Part shown: piece by piece, positions 13,213 to 25,166 of the stretch
How the letters are laid out: each line of letters starts with the position of its first letter
How positions within the stretch are numbered: position 1 is the stretch's first letter
NCBI GenBank assembly: GCA_007258455.2
Contig: VDFB02321241.1
Coordinates: 1-64,000, forward strand
Source: Sequoia sempervirens
Taxonomy: Eukaryota; Streptophyta; Pinopsida; Cupressales; Cupressaceae
DNA length: 64,000 bases
Direction of reading: 5' to 3'
Translations under genes and position numbers: made by a program
The notes under the pieces: generated by a model
What the model saw: only the letters and a program-made list of their open reading frames with translations
Told to the model about the DNA's origin: nothing
Databases searched by the model: none

Positions 13213-13878
13213 ATGCCACCTAAGAAGAGTGAACCTATGAGGAAGAAGGAAGAACCCAAGGTGAAGAAAAGGCCTTTGCAACAATCCATACTAGAAATTT
13301 TACTTGATTCAATAGATAGAGGATTTAAGAAAGTGTTTAGAGACATAGCTCATGGGTGTTGGGATGAAATCATTCCCATCTCTGGGTGGGATTTGTTTTG
13401 GTATTTTTATGATAAAAGAGATGGAAAAATCCCAATTTCAAACCCTTGGACTCTAGACCTAGCCAAATTGGTAGTCCCAAATGTCTTTATAGATGTTGAA
13501 TTCATTAGAGTATTGGCACGAAACTATCATCCATCCACCAGAACCATAAGGATGACAGATGGTTCACCACTAGTCGTATTAATTACCAAGTATGCCATTG
13601 TAGAATGTTTTAACTTGGATAAACAAGCCCTTACTAAAATGGACTTGTAGAAAACTAAGGAGGAGTAAAATAGGTTGAGGAAAACTTATAGGGGTGATGA
13701 AATCCCTATGCACATGAGGAAGGGTGAAAATAACAGAAGAATAACTATCTCCTCTTCCCACATTGAACCATTTCTTGTAGAATATTTTCAAATATATTTT
13801 AAGAGAACCTATTTTTCCATGTGTCAAATTCCTGGAATGGATGCTCAAGAGAATTTTCCTATTTTCCTAATGATCATG
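13213..13878 (+). pseudogene. Unknown ORF (MPPKKSEP protein), 3' end joined to clathrin sequence
   Basis: One frame runs from the ATG at 13,213 through 13,878, with only two in-frame stops (13,648 and 13,666). The N-terminus is basic (MPPKKSEPMRKKEEPKVKKR), followed by a globular part with WDLFWYFYDKRDG and the motif A-R-N-Y-x4-T-R-x-I-x4-G-S-P-x-V. The same motif occurs in the large minus-strand polypeptide near 33,510, so both may belong to one family. I do not recognise a named domain; a gag-like protein of a non-autonomous element is my best guess. At 13,879 the reading frame passes without a break into clathrin heavy chain codons, so the two sequences have been fused by rearrangement. 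Confidence 0.6.
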
Positions 13879-14499
13879 GCCCTTGTTGAGTTCTTTGGGA
13901 CCTCTTTTAGAGAGTGGGTGTTGGAGTGCATGAAATATCTCCTTGTCAACCTAAGAGGAAATCTCCAAATAATTGTCAAGGTAAAAATTGTGCACCTTTT
14001 ATTTATTTCAAATTAATAATGTTGGCTCTAGATGACATTGACAATTGCTCTCTTATTTTGTATGTTAACTTATTTCATGTCACATAGGCTTCTAAGGAAT
14101 ATTTTGAACAATTGGGTGTAGATTCATGCATCAAGTTGTTTGAATAGTTCAAGTCTTATTAGGGGTTGTATTTCTTCTTGGGTGCATATTTGAGCTCCAC
14201 GTGACTTGACTTTGGATTGTCACTTGTATCATTTTGTCATTGATATTCATTGATCTATTTGAGGAGTTAATTTTGCAGTAGCTCGGTAACCTTGTACTTA
14301 TATGGTAAAATGTATTTTCAATGTCACTGGCAATGAGGATCTTGAAATTCACTTAAAATACATTGAAGCAGTGACCAAAATTGGACAAATCAAGGAGATG
14401 GAATGTGTAACCAAAGAGTCAAACTTCTATGATGTTGAAAGGACAAAAAACTTTCTTTTGGAAGCAAGACTTCTAGATGCTTGTCCATTGATAAATGTT
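13879..14499 (+). pseudogene. Clathrin heavy chain pseudogene, block A (exons c, d, e)
   Basis: Clathrin heavy chain forms the triskelion legs of coated vesicles. Three exons of its leg region are recognised. c is 13,879-13,980 ([20 protein letters not shown]). d is 14,088-14,200 (EQLGVDSCIKLFE, LYFFLGAYLSS). e starts near 14,279 ([38 protein letters not shown]). Introns of 107 and about 78 bp lie between them, the first with GTAAAA..ATAG ends. The sequence is therefore an unprocessed copy and not a retrocopy. Stops interrupt d. Exon e stops matching near the GATC at about 14,500, where an earlier clathrin exon begins instead. Confidence 0.87.
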
Positions 14500-15676
14500 C
14501 ATATGATCATGAAGCAACTAACTTTTAAATTTTCTTAGACCTAGTTTAAAATATGCTTACGTGCAAAGTTCGGCAAGAGTAAAAATGAACTATTTATACA
14601 TTGTTCATTGGAGAAATTATTTTGATTTTATCTTTATTGATTTTATTTGTTTTGTAGGTTCTTGAGATTAATTTGGTCACTTTCCCCAATGTTGTTGATG
14701 CAATCTTGGCAAATGGAATTTTTAGTCACTATGATCATCCTTGTATTGCACAATTGTGTGAGAAAGTTGGTTTATATATGCATGCACTTTAGGTAGGTTA
14801 TTTGAATTGGGATGCATTTAGGCTTTAGCTTAGATCTGATGTTGAATATGAAGCATTTTCTATGTTAATTGTTGTAGAAATATTTAAATTTTCTACATAT
14901 TTCCTTATGTCAAATGGTTTCTTAGGAAATATTTTGTTCATCAATAATATTGTAAGTTTTGGTTACAACACTAAACAAAGTTGTTTGATATTAAACATGT
15001 CATTATCAAAACCCATGCTATCGAGCCATAGGTCTATGAAACATGATGTGCTCTTGAAATTGAATACAAACTACTAATTCCCTTACTGATTATAGTATTT
15101 CTCGGGCCCTTGTTGAGTTCTTTAGGACCCTTTCTAGAGAGTGGGCATTGGAGTGCATGAAATATCTTCTTTTCAACTTGAGGGGAAATCTCCAAATAAT
15201 TGTCAAGGTAAAAATTTTGCACCTTTTATTAATTTCAAATTAATAACGTTGGCTCTAGATGACATTGATAATTGCTCTCTTATTTTTGATGTTAACTTCT
15301 TTCATGTCACACAAGCTGCCAAGGAATATTTTGAAAAATTGGGTGTAGATTCATGCATCAATTTGTTTGAACAGTTCCAGTCTTATGAAGAGCTATATTT
15401 CTTCTTGAGTGCATATTTGAGCTCTAGGTGATTCGACTTTGTATTGTCACTTGTATCATTTTTTCATTGATATTCATTGATCTATTTGAGGAGGTAATTT
15501 TGCAGTAGCTTGGGAACCTTGTACTTATATGGTAAACTATATTTTCAATGTCATTGGTAGTGAGGATCCTAACATTCACTTCAAATGCATTGAAGCAACA
15601 ACCAAAACTGGATAGATCAAGGAGGTGGAATGTGTAACTAGAGATTCAAACTTCTATGATGTTGAAAAGACAAAGA
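14500..15676 (+). pseudogene. Clathrin heavy chain pseudogene, block B (exons z, a, b, c, d, e-part)
   Basis: Exons lie in the normal protein order. z, about 14,500-14,560, is poorly preserved and corresponds to the segment before VLEINLVTF. a is 14,658-14,792 ([40 protein letters not shown]). b is about 14,969-15,031 (FDIKHVIIKTHAIEP). c is 15,106-15,207 ([20 protein letters not shown]). d is 15,315-15,427 ([20 protein letters not shown]). e is 15,506-15,676 ([25 protein letters not shown]). Introns have GT..AG-like ends, including GTAGGT after exon a. Defects include stops in b and e and a damaged acceptor before d. Exon e is cut off at AAAGAA and followed by a second copy of the unknown ORF segment. 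Confidence 0.88.
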
Positions 15677-15814
15677 ATAACTATCTCCTCTTCTCGCATT
15701 GAGCCATTTCTTGTAGAAGATTTTCAAATATATTTTAAGAGAACCTATTTTGCATTGTGTCAAATTCTTGGAATGGATGCTTAAGAGAAGATGCCAATTG
15801 GCCTAATGATGATG
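15677..15814 (+). pseudogene. Second copy of the unknown ORF 3' segment
   Basis: This stretch is a diverged copy of 13,740-13,878: TAACTATCTCCTCTTC, the CATTGA(A/G)CCATTTCTTGTAG block, and GGAATGGATGCT. It begins exactly where exon e of block B is cut, inside a shared AAGAA(T) word. It again leads straight into clathrin exon c. So the unknown-ORF/clathrin junction itself has been duplicated. Confidence 0.8.
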
Positions 15815-17241
15815 GCCCTTGTTGAGTTCTTTGGGACCCTTTATAGAGAGTGGGAAATGGAATGCATGAAAGATATCCTTCTTGTCAACCTAAGGGGAAA
15901 TATCCAAATAATTTTCCAAGTAAAAATTGTGCACCTTCATTTCAAATTAATAATGTTGGATCTAGATAACATTGACAATTGATCTCTTATTTTTATGTTA
16001 ACTTCTTTCATGTCACACAGGATACCAAGGAATATTCTAAACAATTGGGTGTAGATTCATGCATCAAGTTGTTTGAATAGTTCAAGTCTTGTGAAGGGCT
16101 ATATTTCTTCTTGGGTGCATATTTGAGCTCTAGGTGATTTAACTTTGGATTGTCACTTGTATCATTTTGTCACTGATATTTATTGATCTATTTGAGGAGG
16201 TAATTTTGTAGTATCTTGGGAACCTTTTACTTATATAGTAAACTATATTTTTAATGTCATTGGTAGTGAGGATTCCAAAATTCACTTCAAATACATTGAA
16301 GTAACAACCAAAATTGGACAAATCAAGGAGGTGGAACATGTAACCAAAGAGTCAAACTTCTATGATGTTGAAAAGACAAAGAATTTTCTTATGGAAGCAA
16401 GACCTCTAGATGCTTGTCCACTAATAAATGTTTTTGATCAATTTAGATTTGTACCATATCTTACCCATTACTTATATTCAAACAATATGTTGTGATACAT
16501 TAAAGGCTATGTCCAAAAGGTAGGTCCTCATATTGAACACTTATTTTTTCCTCCATGTTTTGTGTCAGATAAAACCTTATATATCTTCAAGTCACAGGTC
16601 ACTCATTTTAGATATCTTTAGTTTCTAAAAAAGAGTTCTATAAACATACCATATTTATCAGGTTACTAATAGTGTATGAAAGACTACCATGTGTACCAAA
16701 ATATTTTATGCATGCAGGGTGAAATTTATTGTTGGTACCATGTCTTTTGAATAGTGGAGAACAAATATAAACTTAAAGGACATTATTATTTATTGGAAAA
16801 GGGCTAATGTAATAGATATTGGTTACAATATCAACCTTTATCATTTTTATTTTGTGGGTTCCACACATGCATTTAAAAGATTAAATTCCTTACTCTTTTT
16901 TATTGTTGATTAGGTAAGTCCAAGCAATGCTCCTTTAGTTGTTGTTCAGCTACTTGATGATGGTTGTCCTGAGGACTTCATCAAAGGTCTTATTATTTTT
17001 GTGTATTCTCTCCTTCTTGTTGAACCACTTGTTGAAGAATGTGAGGGAAAGGTACTATATAAAATCTCAAAAGCTATTTTTCAATTTCCATAAGGTTTAT
17101 ATTAAGCTAACAGTTCTTGTTTTGTCTTTGTTTATTCCAAGAGCTAGCTTCAATTGTTGACACATTTTTTATAGCATCTTGTGAGTGAAGGACGTATGGA
17201 TGTACATACACACAATGCATTGGGTAAATCATTATTGATAT
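15815..17241 (+). pseudogene. Clathrin heavy chain pseudogene, block C (exons c, d, e, f, g-5' part)
   Basis: Exons: c 15,815-15,919, d 16,021-16,133, and a complete e 16,212-16,519. Exon e shows [40 protein letters not shown] and [10 protein letters not shown], and ends in YVQK before a GTAGGT donor. f is 16,914-17,051 ([35 protein letters not shown] donor). g starts about 17,136 (LLTHFL, HLVSEGRMDVHTHNALGK). Stops fall in e and g, and small indels shift frames. Exon g is interrupted after the ATTATTGATAT codons by an LTR element and resumes at 26,937. Sequence before exon z and after exon g of this gene is not found in the window. Confidence 0.9.
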
Positions 17242-17523
17242 TTTAGTGTAGAAAAATGTATCCCTTTACAGTTTCACACTTGTTTTGGCCCTTGCGAACT
17301 AAATGGACTTAATTATTATTTAGGGTGTTGTAAAGTGTTTTCTTGCACTTTCACACTAATCTAGCATTTTATTAATTAGTTGGGATTCTTTATGCTTTAA
17401 TTGGCCTTATTTTTCATTCACAAGCCTTAATTAAGGCATCTTTCTAAGGATAATCCTGACATTTACCAATATCGAATCATAATTCATGTGTTTTTGGATT
17501 GTATGATCCAAATTTAGTGATTT

Positions 17524-18613
17524 GGGACTGATACACCACCTTGGGCATATGGGTCCCACCTAAGCTTCGGGGCCTTAATCTAAATTTCATATTAAACCAA
17601 GCATTTCTTAAAAAATGTATCCCAAGCTTAGCCTAATGGGACTCATATGCCACAACTGGCGTATGAGTCCTAATTAGCTTAGAACTAAATTAAATTCAAA
17701 GTATTGGTGGGATTTTATTCTCATAGATATGATGTCAGCTTGCAGTGTTGTAATTTCAAGAAATTTGGCATAAACAAGTATAAATACAAGGTTATTTCAC
17801 ATATTTTCTCCTAGCAATTCAAGTGTTCAAGCATTATAGAAAATTTAAGTTCACAAGAGAATTCAAGAGTTGATAATCAAGCATCTTGGATCATTATTCA
17901 AGTATCAAGCATCATGCCAAAGTCATCATGCATCATGTCAAAGTCATCATGCATCATGTTTGTTTTTGAGCTCACATTTGTGATGTAGGGTTTCATGATT
18001 CAAGCAAGCATTCAAGACAAGATCCATATCATTCAAGAAAGAGTCAAGATCCACATTAATTCTAGCCACTTCATACATGTTTGCAACATCTTATTCAAAG
18101 GTTTGGTGAGTTGCAACATTGCATATTTTTTCATTCATCATTCCTCCTTTCTATATGATTTTTTTTCAAGGTTTGATTACCAAAACAGGGTTTGACCAAT
18201 GAAAACCCCTTTCCATTAACAAAACAACATTTTTCCCTCTCTTTAGTGTGTGATTTGTAGATCTATATTGAAGATACATTGAAAAGAAAGATTGGAAATA
18301 AGTGGTCAAGGTTGCAAAGCTATCAAAGTGGTCACCTTGTTTAGAAGATCACTAAAAAAAAATTACATAGAATAATTTAGCATTTTAGATCCAAAAATCA
18401 AGTTGAGAAGGAATAGCAAAAATAGGAGAGCAGATTCAGATCTTGACCTTCCAAAAAAGCCGAGTGGGACTGATATGCCACAATGGGTGTATGAGTCCCA
18501 ATACTGGGCTTTTTCCAATTTTCAAGAGTTCCAAACTTGTCACTACTAGAGTTTTGTTCCTTCCCAAAAACTCTAATTTGGGACTAAATCACCCAACCTA
18601 GTGTATGAGTCCC
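17524..18613. repeat. Four 34-bp palindromes in the 5' LTR
   Basis: Copies lie at 17,524-17,557, 17,638-17,670, 18,466-18,499 and 18,580-18,613. The clearest reads GGGACTCATATGCC, then a short centre, then GGCGTATGAGTCC, so each is an imperfect hairpin with arms of about 14. Two more diverged copies follow outside the LTR at 19,248-19,281 and 19,362-19,395. Confidence 0.85.
17779..17786 (+). promoter_or_regulatory. TATA box of the 5' LTR
   Basis: TATAAATA, followed by ACAAGG; the same word is conserved in the 3' LTR at 25,707-25,714. Placement in mid-LTR fits the U3/R boundary of a retrotransposon promoter. Confidence 0.6.
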
Positions 18614-18980
18614 AATGTGCATTAAATTAAATATTTTCAACATTTCAAACCTTGTTCCAAGCTTCTACAGGTTTCCAAGTGTACCTCTGTACTTTTTCTA
18701 GTTTAGTATTTTGATTTGCATTCATTTCTAGGTCATTCATTTGAGTTTTGCATAGCATTAGGTTTAGATCTTGCATGTTACTAGTCTTTCCAAGCCCTAG
18801 CTTAGTGGTGAAACCCCTTTTTTTAGTCTCTAAACATACCCTAGGACAACCTTTGGCAAATCTCTTTCCCTTATTCCATCCTTGGATTGAGGTCTCTAGG
18901 GTTTCCTTGAATGAGAAGTGTAGAAAATTAGTTGTTATATCCCCTGAGCATTAGGAACAAAAAATTTCAACCTTTCATTT

Positions 18981-18998
18981 TGGTGAACATGCATTTAG
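18981..18998 (+). promoter_or_regulatory. Putative primer-binding site
   Basis: TGGTGAACATGCATTTAG starts three bases after the LTR end and begins with the TGG expected of a tRNA 3' end complement. The matching tRNA was not identified. Confidence 0.45.
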
Positions 18999-20001
18999 AA
19001 CACCTTATTTCTGATTTGAAGTGAATCATAGTCCTAGATCTATCTTACATTAACTTTGCATTAGGTTTTGCATTAGTTAATTTGCATCTAGGGTTTCAAA
19101 ATCTTGCATTAGTGAAAGTGCATATAGGTTTCATTTTTATTGAAATTCACTTAAAGTCTATAATTGTGCTTAGTCTAGACATCATCCAAAATAGAAAACA
19201 TAACATTCACACAAAATTTGTTGAAAAAAGTGCAAAAACCCTATTTTGGGATTCATGGGCCCTTCTGGGCGATTTAGTCCCAATACATGTGGTTTTGCCT
19301 AATTTTTGAGTATTCTATGGTGACTATTATTCAACATTTAAACCCCTGAAAAACCTTGATTGGGACTCACACACTACTCTGGGTGATTTAGTCTTGTTTC
19401 AAATTTTAAACTACATTTTCCAACATTAAAAACTTTTTTTTTTGTGTTTCTATTTGCTACTATTAGTTATCTATTTCATTTTGTAGAGTTTCTGTTACAT
19501 TCATTTCATTGCATTTAGCTTAATTTCATTTGAATCTGATATCCTTAATCTTGTGTTCATTACATTTATCTTGCATTCATAGATTACCCCTTGCATGAAC
19601 TTTACAACTTGGTGTCCTAATGCTAATACTATAGTGAGACAAAGTTTGAGACTCATGTCATATCATGATAGCACAATCATCATGGATCTTGGGTTATCTA
19701 GCTCTTTCACTACTAGTGTTGACACTAGTTTACTAGTTATGGACCATACCGTTAACAACTCTTTTCCTTCAAGTAGTGTGACAAGTGTTGAAATAATGGT
19801 TGCTAGTATTCTATAGTAAAACATAATCCAAATCCATGAAGACTTAGCAAACCTACAAAATCAAATAAGTACTGAAAATATTTCAACCACCACTATTCCT
19901 ACCATAGAAAATATACATTGCATTATTGAAAGTGAAGATAGAGTTGACCTTGTGTGTAACATAGTTCATTTTTTTGTAAAACATCTTACCTCAACCACTA
20001 G
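18999..20001. other. 5' untranslated leader of the Tat-like element
   Basis: No long ORF. It contains two of the palindromes (19,248 and 19,362). It leads into a proline/threonine/serine-rich stretch that precedes gag. Confidence 0.5.
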
Positions 20002-22560
20002 TTGTGCTTTACCTTTGAACATTGTCCAAATTCAAGGATGAATTCAAATCCATCCTCCCACAAAACCATTGCCTCTATTCCTACCTATACCAATCCTCAA
20101 GTTACAATAACAATGCAACCTACTAGTAATGTCATTCCTACCTTGGGTATTTCCACTAGTATCCCTAGTACCTTTGTGGCATTGCATGCCATATCTCCTA
20201 CCACTTTACCTCCCATAAGCATTCCTTTCACTACTCCCTCAAACACATATACACCTCGACCATATTCACCTCCATCTCAAAATACAAATAATGACACCAT
20301 CATAAATCAAATCTTTGCAAACTGCTTCATCCCTTCAAAATCAAGTTTCCACCATAAACCAAAATCAAAATGGCCAACCTACATACTGTGTCAAAATGAA
20401 TCCCTTATCCATGGAGATATTGAGAACACCGATACCACAAGGTCTAGAGATTCCTATATTTGAGAAATATGGTGGGAAAGGAGATCCTTCTAACCATGTT
20501 TCCCCTTCTACTACCTTATGTACTAATTTTGTCCTTGAGGACAAACTCTTGGCTAATATTTTCCCTAGATCCTTGAAGGATACCACCTTAGAATGGTTTT
20601 CTTCGTTACTGAATAACTCAGTTCATTCATTCAATGAACTTGTTGAGAAATTTATAAACCACTTCCAAGTTCAAATGACTCCTAAGATGGCCTTAGCTAA
20701 TTTGATGAGATGTAAGCAAAAAGATGATGAAAAATTCATTGACTTCATTTCACTCTATCAATCACTTTATTCCCAAATCTATGTAAATATTCTCAATCCT
20801 CACCTTCAACGGATGTTCATTGAGAACCTACAAACTAAGATACAAGATAAGATTTCCATGCTGAAGTCTCCTTCCTTCATACACTTGTGTACTACCATTC
20901 ATGATTATCAAAACTCAATTAGTAGTCGTGACACAAAATCCACATCTAGCTGACCTGAAAAATCTAAATCTATAAACCAAAACAATTATCAACCTTTTAG
21001 AAAATATAATAAAGGCTTACTTCAACTGAATCCCTCTCAATGAACAACTCAACATGTCGATACCCTAGTGGCTAATATAAGGAAAACAACTCCTTTCTCA
21101 TTTGGGGATTTGGCTAGGCAATTCACTCCCTTACTTGATACCCTTCAAAATAAAATGTCACAACTTTTAGAATAGAAAATGATCACTTTGTCTCCCATTA
21201 AAACTCCTAATCCTAATAATCCTTTACCTCTAATTTTTAGATCCAATTCCTATTACCATTATCACTGACAAAATGGACACAACATAGAACATTGTAAGCA
21301 TCTTAAACATGTGCAAGACCTCATTGATTTTGGTCAACTTTCAATTGGGGGTGTTAATGATAAAGGAAATAAGTTTGTTGCACCTCCTAACCAAAGCCTA
21401 CAAATATTTACCAATCCCATGCCAAATCATAACATTTCATTTGTCAAAGCTAGTGAAACCATCAATAATGATGTGATGAATGTTGACATAGATGATGAAA
21501 ACATAGATACTATGGACCAAGTCCCTATGGATGTTATTGAACAAGATCTTATAGAAAAAGGTTTGGTTGCATTTATTTTAACTCAACCTCATAAGGGCCG
21601 AACTAAAAAGCCTCTTGACATTGCTTTCTCATCTAAAGATATAATTAAAAATTCACCTAATGGTCCTCTTTACATAGCTGATCGAATTAATGACAAGCCC
21701 ACTAATGGGATATTAATTGATCCCATCTGTGGAGATAATGTGATTACTGAGGAATTCCTAGTTGTGCATGAACTCTATCAAGAAACATATGATAAACCGA
21801 AAGCATGGATAAAGATGCATAGTGGTTTTGCTTGCCTTACGATGGGACCAATCACCCTTCCTTTACAAATAGGACTAAAACAATTAGACGTCTCATTCTC
21901 CATCATCTCAATGTCGGACCAATTCCATGTGAAGCTTGGTTACCCATGGCTACGCTCCATAGAAGTCATCTCGTCAGTTGTGAATAATTTCTTAAATTTT
22001 CCTTTTGACAATGAAATCTTTATTATGCACCATAGTGGCTTTAATCCTTTTTCTTCCCAAGGGAAATTTTCATTAGATTTCTTTTGGCCTGAGCCTATCA
22101 AACCTATTAAACCTCGAGAAGACTTCTTTTTCAAATCCTATCAAAAATTTAAGGAAAAATGCATAGAAAAGCTATCCCTTACAAACATGCCTCAGCCTAT
22201 GATTGAGCCTACCATCCTTGATGAAACCATGATTGAACCTAAAGAAATTCCAAACAACCAAGACCAACCTAAGATAGATTCTTTTCCTATCTCCTATAAA
22301 AGACCAAGAGACAATGAAAACAATCTTGTCACACCTCCTAAGATAAAACAAGTTTACAAAGCTAAAGAGAAAGTGTTGAACAACCTCCCATGGTTCCTTC
22401 TATTCCCCCCCTTAGGGAAGAAAAGAAGCCCATGGTTGACAAATCCACTCTTGCACAAACACAACTTGACAATCATACTAAAAGAAAAAAAAAATATAGA
22501 GAGTGTAGGTGTAGACTTTGTGCTCTTTCTCGAAGGCTAAACAAAGAAAATAATAAAGAA
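20002..22560 (+). pseudogene. Gag and protease-like polyprotein of the Tat-like element
   Basis: One frame runs from 20,315 to 22,540 with about four in-frame stops (first at 20,951). The capsid part contains FEKYGGKGDPSNHVSPS and LANIFPRSLKDTTLEWFSSL, the retrotransposon gag pattern. A Tat-type zinc knuckle follows near 21,255 (HYH..NGHNIEHCKHLKHV), with its first cysteine changed to tyrosine. A protease-like segment sits near 21,700-22,010 (ILIDPICGDNVI, where DSG is expected; FHVKLGYPWL, where LLGRPWI is usual). Gag would form the virus-like particle and the protease would mature it. The altered active site argues that this copy is dead. An acidic tail continues to about 22,856 in another frame. 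Confidence 0.8.
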
Positions 22561-25150
22561 AATTAACATCCAAACCTGACTAAAGCAATACACTATTCTC
22601 CCTCTTCGCCACAACAAAAAATACTATACCACAACCACAATAGGAGCTAAATCCTTCTTTGGACATTATCATTCGACCTCCCATTGTGATTAATTTGGAT
22701 GGCGATGATGAGGTTGCCAAGATTGATGAAGAAGTGAATAACGAATTAAATACATTGTTTTCCTCTTCTATATTAATCTTAAACGATAATTCTCCTAAGA
22801 AGAGTGTTGAACTTGGTGATGACTCTAGTTTGACACTTTCTATTGTCCCCGGGTAAACCCACAAAAGTGGTTTACAATTGGAGTGAGGAAGAAAAAGTTG
22901 AAAAAATTTACCCCATGGCAAAAAAAATATTTTTGGGGTTTGAGCAAACTATTTGGTTCACACGAACCAAAAGAGAGTTCGCTAGAACCTAGGTTTGAGT
23001 GAACCCATTTAATGAAATGGCCCACCATTCCCACCAAATAAGACAAGGAACACCCCTTTTTAAAGGGGGTTCACTTGAACCAAGGTTCGAATGAACCCTG
23101 GTTTGCTTGAACCCCCCTGGTTTGTGCGAACCCCCCTTTTCCCACCTTCCTGCTCTTTGGCAAAAAAAAAAAAAGAATTTTTTCCCTTCGAAGCTTGAGT
23201 TGAGAGTGAAAATGGAGGAGACTTCACAAACCCAATTGGAATAAGGTAGTCCTCAGAACGAGCTATCCAATGACTATAATTTTAATATGTTTTGGTTTTA
23301 TTATGTATTTGTTTTTTTAGTTTTATTAAACATAGGTTTTTCACTGAAAATCAAGCTCTTTATTCTACACATGTGGAAAAATAGTAGATTATCAAAAAAA
23401 AAATTAAAAATATGAGTGCACTAGACATTGAAGTTGTTGATCCAACAAAAAAAAATATTGAATTTTGATACATACAAAAAAAGTTACGCCTTATACAGTC
23501 TGCCTATGTCTGAATTGTAATTGGTTTGACTTCGAAACTTGATTAAGGAAAAAATATTCAATAAAATGCTATCTAACCAGTTGGGAGCACTATATATCAA
23601 AGTTACAAATCTAAATTCAAAAGAATTAGAATTTAATCCTTTATGGAAAAAATGTTATGCATTATATGGTGAGCGTCACTCCTTAAGAATGTTAACTGTT
23701 TTCTGAAAAAACTAGTTTTCAAAGGAGATGGAGAAAGAAGTGCAATCTAATTCCAAAAAAAAATTAAAAAAAATATTTGGAATCTACAAACAAAATGTCA
23801 CAAATCACTATTTTGCATCATCTTCAAATTCTTCATAGTTTAGCTGCTATAGGTACTCGAAAGTGAAGATTTAGTTAGAAAAAATTATTTCAGTGTCCAA
23901 TTTGGCCAAAAATTGTAAACCAGTATTGTGGGATCAACCCCCCTTGGCTATTTTTCCACCTTATGTATATGATGAACATCATTGGGATGCGGATGAACCA
24001 CTAATAGGTTGACTCACATGTGCCTTACTAGTCTTTTGCACTATTTTCTTTTTCATGTTTTATGTATGATTGCATGTGTGTAATGTGATCTCCCCATATA
24101 GTTATGTTTGATGTATCTCTCTTTGTACCTACATTCTTCTCTATGTTGTAAATATTTTATCTTTTCGTGTTCTTGTGTTTTTTCTTTTGGGGATGATGTA
24201 AGGTGTTGAGACATTCACGTCTCTTCCATGTTGACCCAAAAGCTTTCCCTTTATCTTTTTCATTTTTCTTGTGTTTTTCTTTTGGAGATGATGCAATGCA
24301 TTGAGACATTCATGTATCTTCCATCTTTACCTGAAAGGTTTTTCTTTTTTTTGCTCTATTTGTGTCATTCTTCTTGTTCCATGAGTATTTTGGGAATGAT
24401 GACAGTTCTGAGCTCTCTAAAAACATTGTAGCAAAGATATATTGATCCTGAATCTATGGATCCCTTATGTGATTTTGGGATTTCATTTTGGGAGTAACCC
24501 CTTCCTTTTTCATGGCGTAGCTTCATTTGGAAACATATGACTTGGCATAGGGATTTCCAAATAAGCTCTCATTTCCTCTTTATTGTTAGCATCTATCACT
24601 TGCTACTTTAAAGTAATTGCTCACAACATGGTGTTTAGCAATTTCTTTAAAGTGGGGGCATACATTGGCATTATTCTTTTACATTTCATGTTCATTGTGT
24701 AGTATTCTTACTTCATGTGATGTGTCTTTCGCTTTATGGTGACATTAGGTGTAATTCCCTCAAGAGTGTGATCTCTCTTAGCATATTAGCATATTATATT
24801 CCTCTTAGTGGATTGATATGACACACTGCATTCCCTAAGTTGTGAATCTTTTATTCTTCAATTGGTCCTCTCTTGGAGACATTAGGAAAATGGTTGAAGC
24901 TTGATCCAACCCTCCTCTTTTTCTTTTATTTTTGTTTTTCTTTGTCTTCAGTAGTGCATTTTTGTGCTTAGTTGTCACTCCTTACATTATTTTCATGTGT
25001 TTTATTTTGTGCTTATGTTAGTTTTCCATAGGATCGTCACAACCCTCTTGATCGTTGCCATACCATCTCACTAGAATTGATACACGTGGACCCCTCTTGA
25101 TGAGAGTTTGTCTACTTTAGTGTGAATTTGAAGCAAGTTCCTCCTCTCAC
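22561..25150. other. Non-coding interior of the Tat-like element
   Basis: Where pol would be expected there is only low-coding-potential sequence. GAACC/GGTTCG-rich words occur at 22,940-23,140 (AAGGTTCGAATGAACC and relatives), and a 95-bp tandem duplication lies at 24,171-24,360. No reverse transcriptase, RNase H or integrase motif was found in any frame. Confidence 0.65.
24171..24360. repeat. Tandem duplication, about 95-bp unit
   Basis: TTCTTTTGGGGATGATGTAA..GAGACATTCACGT at 24,182 is repeated as TTCTTTTGGAGATGATGCAA..GAGACATTCATGT at 24,277. Confidence 0.75.
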
Positions 25151-25166
25151 TAAAGTAGGGGCTAAA
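25150..25166 (+). promoter_or_regulatory. Polypurine tract of the Tat-like element
   Basis: CTAAAGTAGGGGCTAAA lies directly before the 3' LTR and would prime second-strand synthesis. Confidence 0.7.

Larger units (their letters stand above)
17242..18977 (+). repeat. 5' LTR of the Tat-like element
   Basis: Begins TTTAGTGTAGAAAAATG and ends CAACCTTTCA. It aligns along its whole length with 25,167-26,931. It contains a TATAAATA box at 17,779-17,786 and four copies of the palindrome family described separately. Confidence 0.85.

Noticed and set aside
19595..19612. LTR end and primer site at about 19,606 (TTTACA, TGGTGTCC) for the Tat-like element
   Set aside because: The 3' LTR stops at 26,931, which corresponds to 18,977. 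The target duplication and the polypurine tract agree with the shorter LTR.
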